From Balneolaceae bacterium UBA3186 (GTDB lineage Bacteria; Bacteroidota; Rhodothermia; Balneolales; Balneolaceae): DNA of 64,000 nucleotides. The stretch's first letter is position 1; every line of letters begins with the position of its first letter. The notes below the pieces were generated by a model. It was given only the letters and a program-made list of their open reading frames with translations, was not told where the DNA came from and ran no database searches. The DNA is taken from contig DEXK01000013.1 of the NCBI GenBank assembly GCA_002364085.1, positions 124,001-188,000 of the forward strand, written 5' to 3'. A program made the translations under genes and the position numbers. This document shows, piece after piece, positions 7,883-17,740 of this stretch.

Positions 7883-10333
7883 TTATTCACTCTTTAATGA
7901 TTTAACCGGGTTTGTCAGAGCAGCTTTTATTGATTGCCAGCTTACTGTAATGGATGCAATTAGAATGATTCCTATTCCCGAGATCAGGAAAACATCAAGT
8001 CCGATATTGGTCTTATAAGTGAATTCTTTGAGCCACTGTTGCATTATGAAATAACCTACCGGAGCCGCAATAAAGAAGCTGATCAGGATCAGTTTTATGA
8101 AGTCTTTTGAAACAAGTGAAACAATTCCTGCTACACTCGCTCCAAGTACTTTTCGGATTCCGATTTCTTTAGTGCGCTGTTCTGCGCTGTATGCTGAAAG
8201 TCCGAACAAACCAAGGCAAGCTATCACAATGATCAATACTGAAAACATTAAAACAAGATTGCTGACTCTATTTTCAGATCTGTACATTTGATCAAAGCGG
8301 TCATCTAAGAAGGAATAGCTGAAAGGCTGTCCGGGCGCCATTTCTGCCCAGGTATTTTCGATCTTGGAAATCGCGATTGAAGCATTCTCTGCATCAATTT
8401 TAAAGATGACATTTCCACGACTACCTCCCTTGAAAAGTCCCAAAGGTGAGATGTTTTCTTTGAGTGATCTGAAATGGAAATTTTTTACTACTCCTATTAT
8501 AGTAAACTCTCTGAGGTTTTCATTATCAAAAGAGCCATCAGGATTTTGAGTAAAGGTATTAATAACCTCACCGATAGGATCTTCAAAACCAAAGCGGTCC
8601 GCTAAAGCTTCGTTTAGGATTACAGTATTTTCATCCGCACCTCTGTCTTCAGAAAAGTTTCTTCCTACTACGATTTCCATCCCCAAAGTTGGAATGTAAT
8701 CTTCATCAACCAACCAGACTTGCATGGATGAAGTATTGCCTTGCACTGGATCTTGACCTTTTGGCCAAAAGGTTTGATCATTCATCGAAAAACCGTTTAC
8801 CGGCAAATAGCTGGAAATTGTAGCACTTTTGAATTCAGGTTCATTCAATAATTCCTCTTTATAAGCTTCCAGATTGGAACTCAGTGTATAGGCATCATGA
8901 ACAATTACGGTTTGCTCCTTTTGAAATCCTAAAGATTGATTCTGGATGAAGTCCAATTGTTTGTTAATGACCAATAATCCAATGATAACAACCAAAGAGA
9001 CACTAAACTGAAAGACAACTAGTGTGCTTCTGAATCTGCTTTTCTCTTTAAGCTTAAAAGCACCTTTTAAAACTTTAATAGGTTTAAATCCTGAAAGCAT
9101 TATTGCCGGGTAGCTTCCTGACAGCAAACCAGTAATAAGAACAATGCTGATTATGGAAACAATTAAAGAACTGTCAGAAAAGTAATTTGTAGCAAGCGTA
9201 GTTCCCGATAAATTGCTAAAGTAGGGTAGAGTAAGCTCTACTAGTAGAAGCGCTATCAGAAATGAAAGAATGCAAAGAAGCACAGACTCAGTAAAAAACT
9301 GTGCAACCAGTTGCTTTCTCACAGAGCCAAGGGTTTTACGTATTCCAACTTCTTTTGCTCGTTTCACTGAGCGAGCGGTAGCAAGATTCATAAAATTGAT
9401 GCAAGCAAGTATGAGAATAAAAGCGGCTAATCCTGAGAATAGAAAAACATAATTTATATTTCCGTTGGGTTGAAATTCTGCAATCAAATCTGAATGTAGA
9501 TGAATATCACTAAGAGGTTGGAGATCGTATTGCAAGCTATTTCCGGCTTCCTGAAACCCTTCAAGATCACTTCCGGTGAAATCAATCAATTGTGGCTCAA
9601 TGTAGGTCTTCTTAATAGTTTCAAAATTCTGTTTAAAAGCTTCGATGTCAGTTCCTTCTTTAAACAAGAGATATGTTCTGAAGTTATTACTTAACCACAC
9701 TCCGTTATTTGCTTCATCTCCATTGGTTTCCATTGACAAAAGAAAACCGAAATTGAAATGTGAAGTTGGGGGCATGTCTTCATAAACAGCGGTGATTCTA
9801 TACGAGTGCATATCATCCAAAAGCAATGTCTCACCCACAACATTTTCCTTCCCAAAGTACTTTAAAGCTTTCGATTTAGATAAAGCCAAAGTATAAGGTT
9901 CAAGTAATGCGGTTTCCGGATCACCGTGAATTACGGGTATCGTAAATACATTAAAGACAGTTGGATCACTGTATAGAATATCATTTTCTTTGAAATTTGT
10001 ATCTCCATCTCTAGAACGCACATGAAACTCACCTCTTGGTCTGAAACGAACCATATCTTCCACCTCAACATAGTCTGATTTCAGTGTTGGCCCCATCGGC
10101 GAAGAAGTGGTAGCTAATTCTAAATAACTTCCAGAGAAATCAATAAATGAAGCGACGCGAGCAATTCGATCCGCTTTTTCGTGATGCTTATCATAGCTTA
10201 ATTCATTGTTTACATACAGCAAGATCACAATACAGCTAGCTAAACCTATAGCCAAGCCTACAATATTTAAAAAAGAATAGCTCTTATTTTTCCAAAGATT
10301 TCTAAAGGTGATTTTTAAATAATTTCTAAACAT
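7883..10333 (-). CDS. FtsX/MacB-type ABC transporter permease (816 aa)
   Basis: Third permease of the block. Predicted eight helices in two 1+3 sets, each following a coupling segment: KEVGIRKTLGSVRK in the first half and KEIGIRKVLGAS in the second. The segment FILILACINFMNLATARS marks the first internal helix. The gene starts 16 bp upstream of the next permease and is separated by only 3 bp from the one before, so co-translation is likely. No substrate can be assigned; the intact ATPase and HlyD adaptor of the same block suggest export of a molecule through, or extraction from, the inner membrane. Confidence 0.9.
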   Translation of the reverse strand: MFRNYLKITFRNLWKNKSYSFLNIVGLAIGLASCIVILLYVNNELSYDKHHEKADRIARVASFIDFSGSYLELATTSSPMGPTLKSDYVEVEDMVRFRPRGEFHVRSRDGDTNFKENDILYSDPTVFNVFTIPVIHGDPETALLEPYTLALSKSKALKYFGKENVVGETLLLDDMHSYRITAVYEDMPPTSHFNFGFLLSMETNGDEANNGVWLSNNFRTYLLFKEGTDIEAFKQNFETIKKTYIEPQLIDFTGSDLEGFQEAGNSLQYDLQPLSDIHLHSDLIAEFQPNGNINYVFLFSGLAAFILILACINFMNLATARSVKRAKEVGIRKTLGSVRKQLVAQFFTESVLLCILSFLIALLLVELTLPYFSNLSGTTLATNYFSDSSLIVSIISIVLITGLLSGSYPAIMLSGFKPIKVLKGAFKLKEKSRFRSTLVVFQFSVSLVVIIGLLVINKQLDFIQNQSLGFQKEQTVIVHDAYTLSSNLEAYKEELLNEPEFKSATISSYLPVNGFSMNDQTFWPKGQDPVQGNTSSMQVWLVDEDYIPTLGMEIVVGRNFSEDRGADENTVILNEALADRFGFEDPIGEVINTFTQNPDGSFDNENLREFTIIGVVKNFHFRSLKENISPLGLFKGGSRGNVIFKIDAENASIAISKIENTWAEMAPGQPFSYSFLDDRFDQMYRSENRVSNLVLMFSVLIIVIACLGLFGLSAYSAEQRTKEIGIRKVLGASVAGIVSLVSKDFIKLILISFFIAAPVGYFIMQQWLKEFTYKTNIGLDVFLISGIGIILIASITVSWQSIKAALTNPVKSLKSE

Positions 10334-10336
10334 AGT

Positions 10337-12748
10337 TTACTCACTTTTTAAGGATTCTATCGGATTAGAAAGAGCGGCTCTGAGCGACTTATATCCTATG
10401 GTTAATACAGAAATCAATAAGATTCCCGAAAGTGCAAGAAGAAAGATTCCGATTCCGAGCTCAATTTTATAAGCAAATTCTTCAAGCCAGTTTCTCATCA
10501 AATACCATGAAATAGGGGCTGCGATCACAAATGAAATTCCTGTTAATAGAGCCAGTTCTGTTCCAAATAACTTTAAAATATCGAGTAGGTTTGCACCCAA
10601 GACTTTTCGAACTCCTATTTCTTTCGTTCTGGTTGTAGACATATAAGAAACAAGTCCAAATAGTCCCAAAGAACCAATTATGATAGCAATTAAAGTAAAT
10701 GCATTCATAATTTTAGCAGTACGTTGTTCATCTTCATACATATTTTCTATTGATTCATCCAGAAATGAATATTCAAATACCAGATCCGGGAAGGCTGTAT
10801 TAAACGCTCTTTCGATTTCACCTAAAGCTTCTTTAGTTCTGGAGGTATTAATTTTAATAGCAGATTGAAAAAAGCTCTTTCTGGGAGCCAATAGAACAGG
10901 GGATAACCCTTCGTGTAAAGATTGGGTATTAAAGTCTTTAATAACTCCAACGATCGGAGCTTCTGTTCCCCACATGGAAGTTGTTTTACCAATCAAATCG
11001 GAAAAGTTATCTCCATACCCAACTTCTTTAGCAAATGATTCATTTACTATATAAGCGTTAACAGTATCAGATGGTTGTATGTTTGTTCCGGCCAGTAAGG
11101 TAAGTCCATAGGTATCAATAAAGTTTTCATCGATAAATTTAACCTGACCTGAATTTTCGTGCCTGATGGAGTCTTCGATCATTATATAATTTCCACCCCA
11201 AACACTGTTACTTGTTGTCCCTGTATTAGAGAAGCTTACATTTTGAATAGTAGTTTTATTCAGTAATGAACTTTTGAAAAGATTAAGAATCGGCATATCC
11301 TCATTTTGAATAGGGACATGAATAACTGCTTCCTTTTCAAAACCTAAATCCTGGTTTTTAAAGTGTCTTATTTGGGAAGCCATTATCAGTGTACAAATAA
11401 TTAGTACCTGAGTAATGGTAAATTGCACTATAATCAATCCTCTGCGTAAAGTAAGTCCTTTCCCATAGTTTGACTGGATCTTATTTCGTATGGCTTCAAT
11501 CGGATTAAAATTGGAGAGATGTTGAGCCGGATACCAACCAGCAAGCAACGTTACCAACAGGAATATTGATATAATAAATAACTGTAATTCAACATTAGAT
11601 AAGAGGTTCATCTCAGGAGAAAATCCTAAAACAGGGGATATATTTTGAAGAACGATCTCTGACAAACCAACTCCCAAAGCTAATGCTATTAGAGTTATAA
11701 AAGCTGTTTCTCCAAAAAAGTGAAACATTAATTGAGATTTTGTTCCACCTAAGGTTTTTCGCAACCCTACTTCTTTCGAACGGCTTACAGCTATTGCCGT
11801 ATTTAGATTTATGAAGTTGATACAAGCTGCAATCAGTAGAAAAAGCCCAATAATTCCAAGAGCTAGCAACATATTTTTTTCGATTACCCTGCCATTATAA
11901 TTATTGAAACGGCTATCAAAATGAATTTCGGAAAGTGGTTGTAGAAAGAGATCTAACTCAGCTGCAATTTCCTCGCTACGATATTTTACGATCAAAGCTT
12001 CAAGTTGCTCATTAACTTGTTCTTCGGTAATGCCCGACTCCAACTTAACGTAAGTTTGCATTGAAGAAGAATTACTTCCCCAACTTGGATTTTCTGCAGT
12101 TTCTCCGTTTCTATCCATTGTTGAATTAGCTCCAATAAAAGTGAAAGGAAAATCGGAGTTTTCAGGCATATCCTTAACTACACCTGTGATTTCAATGTCT
12201 GCTGGTGTGCCTCCATTAAAGACTACTGATTTACCTAACACATCAGTTGTGCCAAATAACTTCATGGCGAAACTTTGAGTTACAACAGCAGTATTTGGAT
12301 TTTTAATGGCAGTTTCAGGGTTACCTGATAACCATTTATATGTAAAGATGTTGAAGTAATCGGGATCAACAAAAGCGAAATCACTTTCTTTTAACTTCTT
12401 AACAAGATTGCCATTGTCGTAATATGAAATGATCGGTTCGTTAGAAAGGTTATTAAAAACTAAAGTGGAGTGCTCAATACCGGTAACATCATTTCTAATA
12501 GCTTCAGCAAGTGGATAAGGACCTCCCCGATAGTAAACACTTTTACCAAATTCAGTTTCATGCCGAACAACACGATAAATTCTATCGGGATCTTCATGCC
12601 ATTTATCGAAACTGAGATCAAACTGAATAATCAGAAAAATGACAATAGCACAGATTATGCCGAGTGTTAGTCCACCAACATTGATGAAAGTTTGGCTCTT
12701 ATTCTTAATAAGATTTCGAAACGCAATTTTGATATAGTTTTTGAACAT
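10337..12748 (-). CDS. FtsX/MacB-type ABC transporter permease (803 aa)
   Basis: Second permease of the block and the shortest of the five. It keeps the two-half MacB/FtsX plan: lead peptide MFKNYIKIAFRNLIKNK, an N-terminal helix, periplasmic domain, helices around residues 290-400, coupling segment KEVGLRKTLGGTKS, second periplasmic domain and three terminal helices with KEIGVRKVLGAN. The periplasmic domains differ from those of the neighbours while the membrane and coupling parts stay alike, as expected if all use the same ATPase but handle different substrates or form mixed dimers. Gap to the preceding gene is 12 bp. Confidence 0.9.
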   Translation of the reverse strand: MFKNYIKIAFRNLIKNKSQTFINVGGLTLGIICAIVIFLIIQFDLSFDKWHEDPDRIYRVVRHETEFGKSVYYRGGPYPLAEAIRNDVTGIEHSTLVFNNLSNEPIISYYDNGNLVKKLKESDFAFVDPDYFNIFTYKWLSGNPETAIKNPNTAVVTQSFAMKLFGTTDVLGKSVVFNGGTPADIEITGVVKDMPENSDFPFTFIGANSTMDRNGETAENPSWGSNSSSMQTYVKLESGITEEQVNEQLEALIVKYRSEEIAAELDLFLQPLSEIHFDSRFNNYNGRVIEKNMLLALGIIGLFLLIAACINFINLNTAIAVSRSKEVGLRKTLGGTKSQLMFHFFGETAFITLIALALGVGLSEIVLQNISPVLGFSPEMNLLSNVELQLFIISIFLLVTLLAGWYPAQHLSNFNPIEAIRNKIQSNYGKGLTLRRGLIIVQFTITQVLIICTLIMASQIRHFKNQDLGFEKEAVIHVPIQNEDMPILNLFKSSLLNKTTIQNVSFSNTGTTSNSVWGGNYIMIEDSIRHENSGQVKFIDENFIDTYGLTLLAGTNIQPSDTVNAYIVNESFAKEVGYGDNFSDLIGKTTSMWGTEAPIVGVIKDFNTQSLHEGLSPVLLAPRKSFFQSAIKINTSRTKEALGEIERAFNTAFPDLVFEYSFLDESIENMYEDEQRTAKIMNAFTLIAIIIGSLGLFGLVSYMSTTRTKEIGVRKVLGANLLDILKLFGTELALLTGISFVIAAPISWYLMRNWLEEFAYKIELGIGIFLLALSGILLISVLTIGYKSLRAALSNPIESLKSE

Positions 12749-12760
12749 GATTGATTCACC

Positions 12761-15217
12761 TTATTCGGATTTTAAACTATCAACCGGATTGATCAGCGTT
12801 GCTTTAATAGATTGGAAACTCACAACTAGCCATGAAAGGACAAGTGTTGCTATTCCTGCTAACAGAAACAAACCTATCCCTAATTCAATACTGTAAGCGA
12901 AATCTTTTAGCCATTCTTTCATAGCAAACCATGCGATAGGTGTGGCGATTAGAAATGAAAGCCCGATTAGTAGCGTAAACTCTTTGTTAATTAGCAGTAG
13001 AATATTTGATGATGATGCTCCCAATACTTTTCGTACGCCAATCTCCTTGGTGCGACGAACAACCATTAAGGAAGCCAAACCAAATAAACCTAATCCTGCA
13101 ATAAGTACAGTTAGGAGAGATGCAGAAGTAACGATCTTACTTAAACGTTGCTCCTGACGATATTGAGAATCCAAAGCTTCATCAACAAAACTGTAATCAA
13201 AAGGAATGCCAGGTGCTACATCTTCCCAAACATCTCTGATTCCGGCAATAGTTGCTTGAAGATCATCAGTAGTAAGTTTTACAGTATATTTAGGAGCAGC
13301 AGAATTCCTCAAATTCATATTATTTATTCCACTAAATACGATCTGTCCCTTTTGAGTTAACACTAGTGGTTCAATTGGAGAATGAAGAGATTCATAATGA
13401 AAGTTATTTACCACACCAATGATCTCGTGATCCAAAAAATTAGGACCAGGAATTCTTTTTCCAATTGGGTCTTCCAAATTGAAATAATCCACAAAAGCCT
13501 GATTCACAATAATAGCACGTTCTTTATCAGAAGCATTTTCTTCAGAGAAATTTCTTCCGTTTAGTATTTCAATGCCTAGCGTAGGTATAAAATTTTCATC
13601 TACAATATTTGCATGAAAAGGTTGAGCTTGATTTTGCTCGTTAGGAAAACTGACATTGAACCATCCCCTTGTTTGAACAGGAGTGAAGGAAGATGTTGCA
13701 ATTTGTTGAATTCCGGATAACCCTAATAATTCACTTTCCAGTATCTGCTTTCTCGAAAGACTGCTTGCAAATACATTATCAATTCCTGCGTTGGGAGTAT
13801 TTACAAAACCTGAGTTAAAAGTCAGGATCTGTTCTTTCTGAAATCCTAGATTTTTCTGTTGAACGAAAGCAAGTTGCTCTCTAATTGTAAACGTACCAAT
13901 GATAAGTGCAATTGAGAGTGTGAATTGAAATACAACCATCACTTTATTAAACGAGCCTTTTTCAGATGATTGAGAAAGACGGCCTTTAAGTACTTGAGTA
14001 GGTCTGAAACCTGAAAGGATTAATGCAGGATAAATTCCTGCGATCAAACTTATAATAACGGAACATCCCAAAAGAACAGCCAGGTTTTGCCACCCGAAAC
14101 TGAATTCCAGAACGGTTCCTGAAAGCTCATTAAAGAACGGAAGTAACAATTCTGCAAAAATTAAACCTAGTATAACTGCAACAATGGTCATCAGTAAAGC
14201 TTCTCCCCAGAATTGATACATTAAGTGCTCACGGACAGCGCCTATAGTTTTACGTACACCAACTTCTTTAGCTCTTGAAGTTGAGCGACTGATTGAAAGC
14301 GTCATAAAATTAACACATGCAATTACTAAGACAAGTAAAGCTATAATACTTAGTATATAGGAATAAACCGGATCGCTCCCGTTGCCAGGGAAATCTGTAT
14401 TAAGATGCACATCAGTGAGTGGCTGCAATCCAATTTTATACTTTGTCATCTCATACTCCTCTTCACCTAGAGCAGCACGCATCATATCAGCAAATTTGTC
14501 TGTTAATTCTTCGGGATCGGTTCCATCTTTTAAGGTCACATAGGATGGCCCAAAAATATTGAACCAGTTTCTCATACTTCGCTCTCCCATTATAGGTTCG
14601 AAATACTGTTCCGGAATTAATAGTTCATACCGAATGCTAGAATTAGCTGGAGCGTCTTCAAGAACTCCGTCTACAGTAAAATCTCTAAATTCCTCTCCTA
14701 TTTTTAGTGATAAAACCTGATTTAAGGCAGTAGCTTCGCCAAAATGTCTTTTTGCTGCGGATTCGCTGATAACAATAGAGGAAGGGGAGTTAAATACACT
14801 TTCTCGTGATCCTTCAACAAACTTGAAATCAAAAATATCAAAAAAGTCATCATGAATAATGGAAACATTCTCAGAAATCTTTTGATCATTTTGAGGAACA
14901 CCAGCTACATTCGAAAAGCGATTTAAGTATGTAATGTTCTCCACTTCCGGAATGTTGTTTTTGATAGTCTCTACAACAATAAATGGTGTTGAAGTATTTA
15001 ATATAACACGACCATCTTGCAGAGTTTCCTCAGCCCAAACACGATAAATATTTTCCGAATTTTCATGGAATTCATCGTAGCTCCATTCATTTTGAACATA
15101 TAGTGCAATTAAAGCACAAACAGCTATTCCAACTGCTAATCCAAAAATATTTATGAATGAATAGACTTTGTTTTTGAAAAGATTTCTAAACGCGATTTTA
15201 ATGTAATTTTTAAACAT
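12761..15217 (-). CDS. FtsX/MacB-type ABC transporter permease (818 aa), first of the tandem set
   Basis: First permease after the intact ATPase (23 bp gap) and therefore its most likely direct partner. Predicted helices: N-terminal near residues 21-42, three between about 285 and 405 (one reads LLVLVIACVNFMTLSIS), one near 430 and three after 690. Coupling segments KEVGVRKTIGAVRE and KEIGVRKVLGASSS bracket the two halves. In MacB, coupling segments touch the ATPase and the periplasmic domain touches the adaptor; both kinds of partner are encoded upstream here. Substrate unknown. Confidence 0.9.
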   Translation of the reverse strand: MFKNYIKIAFRNLFKNKVYSFINIFGLAVGIAVCALIALYVQNEWSYDEFHENSENIYRVWAEETLQDGRVILNTSTPFIVVETIKNNIPEVENITYLNRFSNVAGVPQNDQKISENVSIIHDDFFDIFDFKFVEGSRESVFNSPSSIVISESAAKRHFGEATALNQVLSLKIGEEFRDFTVDGVLEDAPANSSIRYELLIPEQYFEPIMGERSMRNWFNIFGPSYVTLKDGTDPEELTDKFADMMRAALGEEEYEMTKYKIGLQPLTDVHLNTDFPGNGSDPVYSYILSIIALLVLVIACVNFMTLSISRSTSRAKEVGVRKTIGAVREHLMYQFWGEALLMTIVAVILGLIFAELLLPFFNELSGTVLEFSFGWQNLAVLLGCSVIISLIAGIYPALILSGFRPTQVLKGRLSQSSEKGSFNKVMVVFQFTLSIALIIGTFTIREQLAFVQQKNLGFQKEQILTFNSGFVNTPNAGIDNVFASSLSRKQILESELLGLSGIQQIATSSFTPVQTRGWFNVSFPNEQNQAQPFHANIVDENFIPTLGIEILNGRNFSEENASDKERAIIVNQAFVDYFNLEDPIGKRIPGPNFLDHEIIGVVNNFHYESLHSPIEPLVLTQKGQIVFSGINNMNLRNSAAPKYTVKLTTDDLQATIAGIRDVWEDVAPGIPFDYSFVDEALDSQYRQEQRLSKIVTSASLLTVLIAGLGLFGLASLMVVRRTKEIGVRKVLGASSSNILLLINKEFTLLIGLSFLIATPIAWFAMKEWLKDFAYSIELGIGLFLLAGIATLVLSWLVVSFQSIKATLINPVDSLKSE

Positions 15218-15240
15218 GATCAGAACTTTTTTGGTGATGA

Positions 15241-15930
15241 TTAGACGTGGAAGCCTTCCTGCATATTTTCAGTAACTACATGTCCGTCAAATAAGTGGAT
15301 TACACGCATTGCATAGTCCGCATCATGTGGAGAGTGAGTTACCATTACGATTGTCGTTCCTTGCTCATTTAATTCTGCAAGTACTTTCATTACTTCATTA
15401 CCGTGATCTGAATCCAGATTACCGGTAGGCTCATCGGCAAGGATCAGTTTAGCATTTGCTACAACTGCACGGGCAATAGCTACACGTTGTTGTTGTCCAC
15501 CGGATAATTGTTGAGGAAAATGATTCCGGCGATGCATCATACTCATTCTTTCCAAAGCAGCTTCTGCTTTTTCTTTTCTTTCATCGGCAGACATTCCCAG
15601 ATAGAGAAGAGGTAATTCCACATTTTCGAATACTGTAAGCTCGTCGATCAGATTAAAGCTTTGAAAGATGAATCCAATATTGCCTTTACGAAGTTGAGCG
15701 CGTTCTCTTTCCGTTCTGTTAGAAACATCATGTCCTAAAAAATGATATTCGCCGTCACTGGGATTATCCAACAAACCCATAATATTCAGTAAAGTGGATT
15801 TCCCACAACCGGATGGTCCCATTATGGCAACGAATTCACCTTCTTTGATCTCGATGTTCACGTTATTCAGCGCAGTTGTTTCTACTTCTTCCGTTGAGTA
15901 GACTTTTTTAAGGTTTTTTGCTTGTATCAT
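15241..15930 (-). CDS. MacB/LolD-type ABC ATPase, intact
   Basis: A 229-aa ATP-binding subunit. All motifs are intact: Walker A GPSGCGKST, Q-loop FIFQSFN, signature LSGGQQQRVAIARA, Walker B LILADEPTGNLDSD and switch histidine in VTHSPHD. This is the classical sequence pattern of MacB/LolD/FtsE ATPases, which hydrolyse ATP on the cytoplasmic face of FtsX-type permeases. Being the only complete ATPase in the block, it probably serves several or all of the permeases downstream. Its start is separated from the adaptor gene by about 500 bp that hold an oppositely oriented inserted gene. Confidence 0.93.
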   Translation of the reverse strand: MIQAKNLKKVYSTEEVETTALNNVNIEIKEGEFVAIMGPSGCGKSTLLNIMGLLDNPSDGEYHFLGHDVSNRTERERAQLRKGNIGFIFQSFNLIDELTVFENVELPLLYLGMSADERKEKAEAALERMSMMHRRNHFPQQLSGGQQQRVAIARAVVANAKLILADEPTGNLDSDHGNEVMKVLAELNEQGTTIVMVTHSPHDADYAMRVIHLFDGHVVTENMQEGFHV

Positions 15931-15982
15931 TGTTTTCTATGTTTTTATTAAAAATTTTGTAAGGAATTTGGTTTAGTGTGTC

Positions 15983-16042
15983 TTACTTGGTTAAAGCAGT
16001 CAGCTTTTAGCGGATAGCTATTAGCTTTTAGTAACCAAGTAA
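15983..16042. repeat. Inverted repeat / hairpin upstream of the four-helix-bundle gene
   Basis: TTACTTGGTTA at 15983-15993 is an exact inverted copy of TAACCAAGTAA at 16032-16042. The 38-bp interior carries further AGCTTTTAG / AGCTATTAGCT units. The 11-mer AGCTATTAGCT at 16016-16026 recurs inverted (AGCTAATAGCT) at 16425-16435 just after the inserted gene, so the gene is framed by inverted repeats. Function unknown; it may mark the edges of an inserted element. Confidence 0.6.
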
Positions 16043-16053
16043 ACATTATTCTT

Positions 16054-16416
16054 ATGCGTGATTTTAAAAGTCTTTTAGTATGGCAAAAAAGCCATGAGTT
16101 AACGTTATCTGTCTATGAGCTTACCTCCGAATTTCCAAGATCAGAGATTTATGGACTTTCAAGCCAAATTCGAAGGTCTTCATCTTCTATCCCAACAAAT
16201 ATTGCTGAGGGATGCGGACGAACGAGTCAATCTCAAATGGCTCATTTTTTAAATATTTCATTAGGCTCTGCATCAGAATTAAGATATCAGATTATTCTGG
16301 CCAGAGATCTAAATTATATTTCAAACAAAATGTGTAAAGAACTATCTGTTTCTGTTGATGAAGTAATGAAGATGTTAACTTCGCTTCATCAACAAGTACA
16401 AAGAACTAACAGCTAA
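16054..16416 (+). CDS. Four-helix-bundle protein (23S rRNA intervening-sequence / S23 family)
   Basis: A 120-aa helical protein matching the TIGR02436 / S23 family: the opening FKSLLVWQKSHELTLSVYEL, the loop FPRSEIYGLSSQIRRSS, the turn SIPTNIAEGCGR and the closing SLGSASELRYQIILAR are its usual landmarks. Members were first found encoded in intervening sequences of 23S rRNA genes and are related to the Avd protein of diversity-generating retroelements; many are scattered as single genes of unknown role. Here it points against the transporter operon, between adaptor and ATPase, and is framed by inverted 11-mers, which suggests insertion. No retroelement reverse transcriptase is in the window. 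Confidence 0.85.
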   Translation: MRDFKSLLVWQKSHELTLSVYELTSEFPRSEIYGLSSQIRRSSSSIPTNIAEGCGRTSQSQMAHFLNISLGSASELRYQIILARDLNYISNKMCKELSVSVDEVMKMLTSLHQQVQRTNS

Positions 16417-16424
16417 ATGCTGTC

Positions 16425-16435
16425 AGCTAATAGCT
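16425..16435. repeat. Inverted copy of the 11-mer upstream of the inserted gene
   Basis: AGCTAATAGCT here is the exact reverse complement of AGCTATTAGCT at 16016-16026. The two copies lie 27 bp before the start and 9 bp after the stop of the four-helix-bundle gene. Nearby imperfect AGCT-rich units continue the pattern. Confidence 0.5.
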
Positions 16436-16436
16436 G

Positions 16437-17693
16437 TTAATTCAACTCCAAAACCTCATTATCTCCAAAAGTGTCATAGCTTGATGTAATTACTTTATCA
16501 CCAGCCTCTAATCCCGACAATACTTCGTAATACTCTGGGTTCAGTCGTCCCAACCTAATATTTTGCTTCACTGCCTGAGTACCATCTTCATTCAATTTAA
16601 AAACCCAATTTCCACCTGTAGTTTGATAAAAACCGCCTCTAGGGAGAAGCATAGCATTTGAGGATTCACCAAGTTCTAGTCGAATTCTTGCTGTTTGTCC
16701 TCTTCTTAATCCGGACGGAGCCTCATTCACGAATTCCATATCAACCTGAAATTGCCCATTATTGATAACCGGATAAACCTTCGTAATAACTAATTCATGG
16801 GTTTGGCCGGCAAAGTTGAAAGAACCCTCCAAACCGGTAGTAATTCTGGACAAATGAAATTCATCCACACCAACTCTGATCTTATAATTATCCAGAATGT
16901 CTACCTGGCCAATTCTTTCGCCTCTGTTAATTGATTGACCTTGCTGTAATTCTACAGTGGTAAGTTGTCCGTTAATAGGAGCAGTCACGATCAGATTTTC
17001 AAGAATAGCCTGAACTCCATCCAAACTTCTGAACATTCGTTTTTCAGATTCATCAAGTTGTTTTAGTTGTGATGTTGTTTGAACTGAATCACGTTTAAAG
17101 GACTCTGAACTTATTTCATATCTCTTTTTCTGGTACTCATAATTTTCTTTTGCCTGTTGAAATTCCTGTTCAGAAGTAAGGTTTTTCTCATACAAAGATT
17201 TTTGTCTTTCATATTCAGGTTTAGCAAGGTTCAATTGATTTTCTACACTGATCAATTGTTCTTTCAACCGGAGATTATTCTGCTCCAGATTTAAACGGGA
17301 GTTTCTGACGTTGTTTATCTGATCATAAAGACTTGCTTCCTGCTGAAGTACACTTAATTGAAGAGAAGAATTTGTTAAAACAGCAATGGTATCACCTCTT
17401 TCTACAGTAGTTCCGGATTCCAGATTAACCGATTTGATTACACCGCCTTCCAGTGCATCCAGAAAAATGGTGCGTATTGGTTGAACTGTTCCCGAGACCT
17501 GAATAAACTCTTGAAACGAATTTTCAGCAACAGTCGAAATAGTCAGCTTTTCTTTTTCAACATTTAGGGTGGATCTGAAATCCATATAAGCAAAGCTGTA
17601 GATTGTAAAACCAACAAATGCTAAAACGATAACAATTAGAGCTATCTTTTTCGGGGTCCACTTTTTCTTTTCAATTTTTTTGTCCATTCCCAT
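16437..17693 (-). CDS. HlyD/MacA-type periplasmic adaptor of the ABC block
   Basis: A 418-aa membrane-fusion protein with a basic cytoplasmic tail, one N-terminal membrane anchor (IALIVIVLAFVGFTIYSFAY, about residues 17-36), a split lipoyl/barrel-sandwich domain (VSGTVQPIRTIFLDALEGG and LIVTAPINGQLTTVELQ), a long coiled-coil hairpin between about 105 and 225, and beta-barrel and membrane-proximal domains. These proteins link an inner-membrane ABC transporter to an outer-membrane duct; no TolC-like gene is in the window. It is the first gene of the leftward block and is the direct target of the sigma-54-like promoter at 17741-17762. The start at 17693 or the ATG two codons later are both possible. 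Confidence 0.88.
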   Translation of the reverse strand: MGMDKKIEKKKWTPKKIALIVIVLAFVGFTIYSFAYMDFRSTLNVEKEKLTISTVAENSFQEFIQVSGTVQPIRTIFLDALEGGVIKSVNLESGTTVERGDTIAVLTNSSLQLSVLQQEASLYDQINNVRNSRLNLEQNNLRLKEQLISVENQLNLAKPEYERQKSLYEKNLTSEQEFQQAKENYEYQKKRYEISSESFKRDSVQTTSQLKQLDESEKRMFRSLDGVQAILENLIVTAPINGQLTTVELQQGQSINRGERIGQVDILDNYKIRVGVDEFHLSRITTGLEGSFNFAGQTHELVITKVYPVINNGQFQVDMEFVNEAPSGLRRGQTARIRLELGESSNAMLLPRGGFYQTTGGNWVFKLNEDGTQAVKQNIRLGRLNPEYYEVLSGLEAGDKVITSSYDTFGDNEVLELN

Positions 17694-17740
17694 GGGCTGT
17701 TCTTAAACTCTTTTAAAGATGAATATTTTTCTTTCCTATA

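Noticed and set aside
16054..16416. Diversity-generating retroelement around the Avd-like four-helix protein
   Set aside because: No reverse transcriptase or template/variable repeat pair is present nearby.
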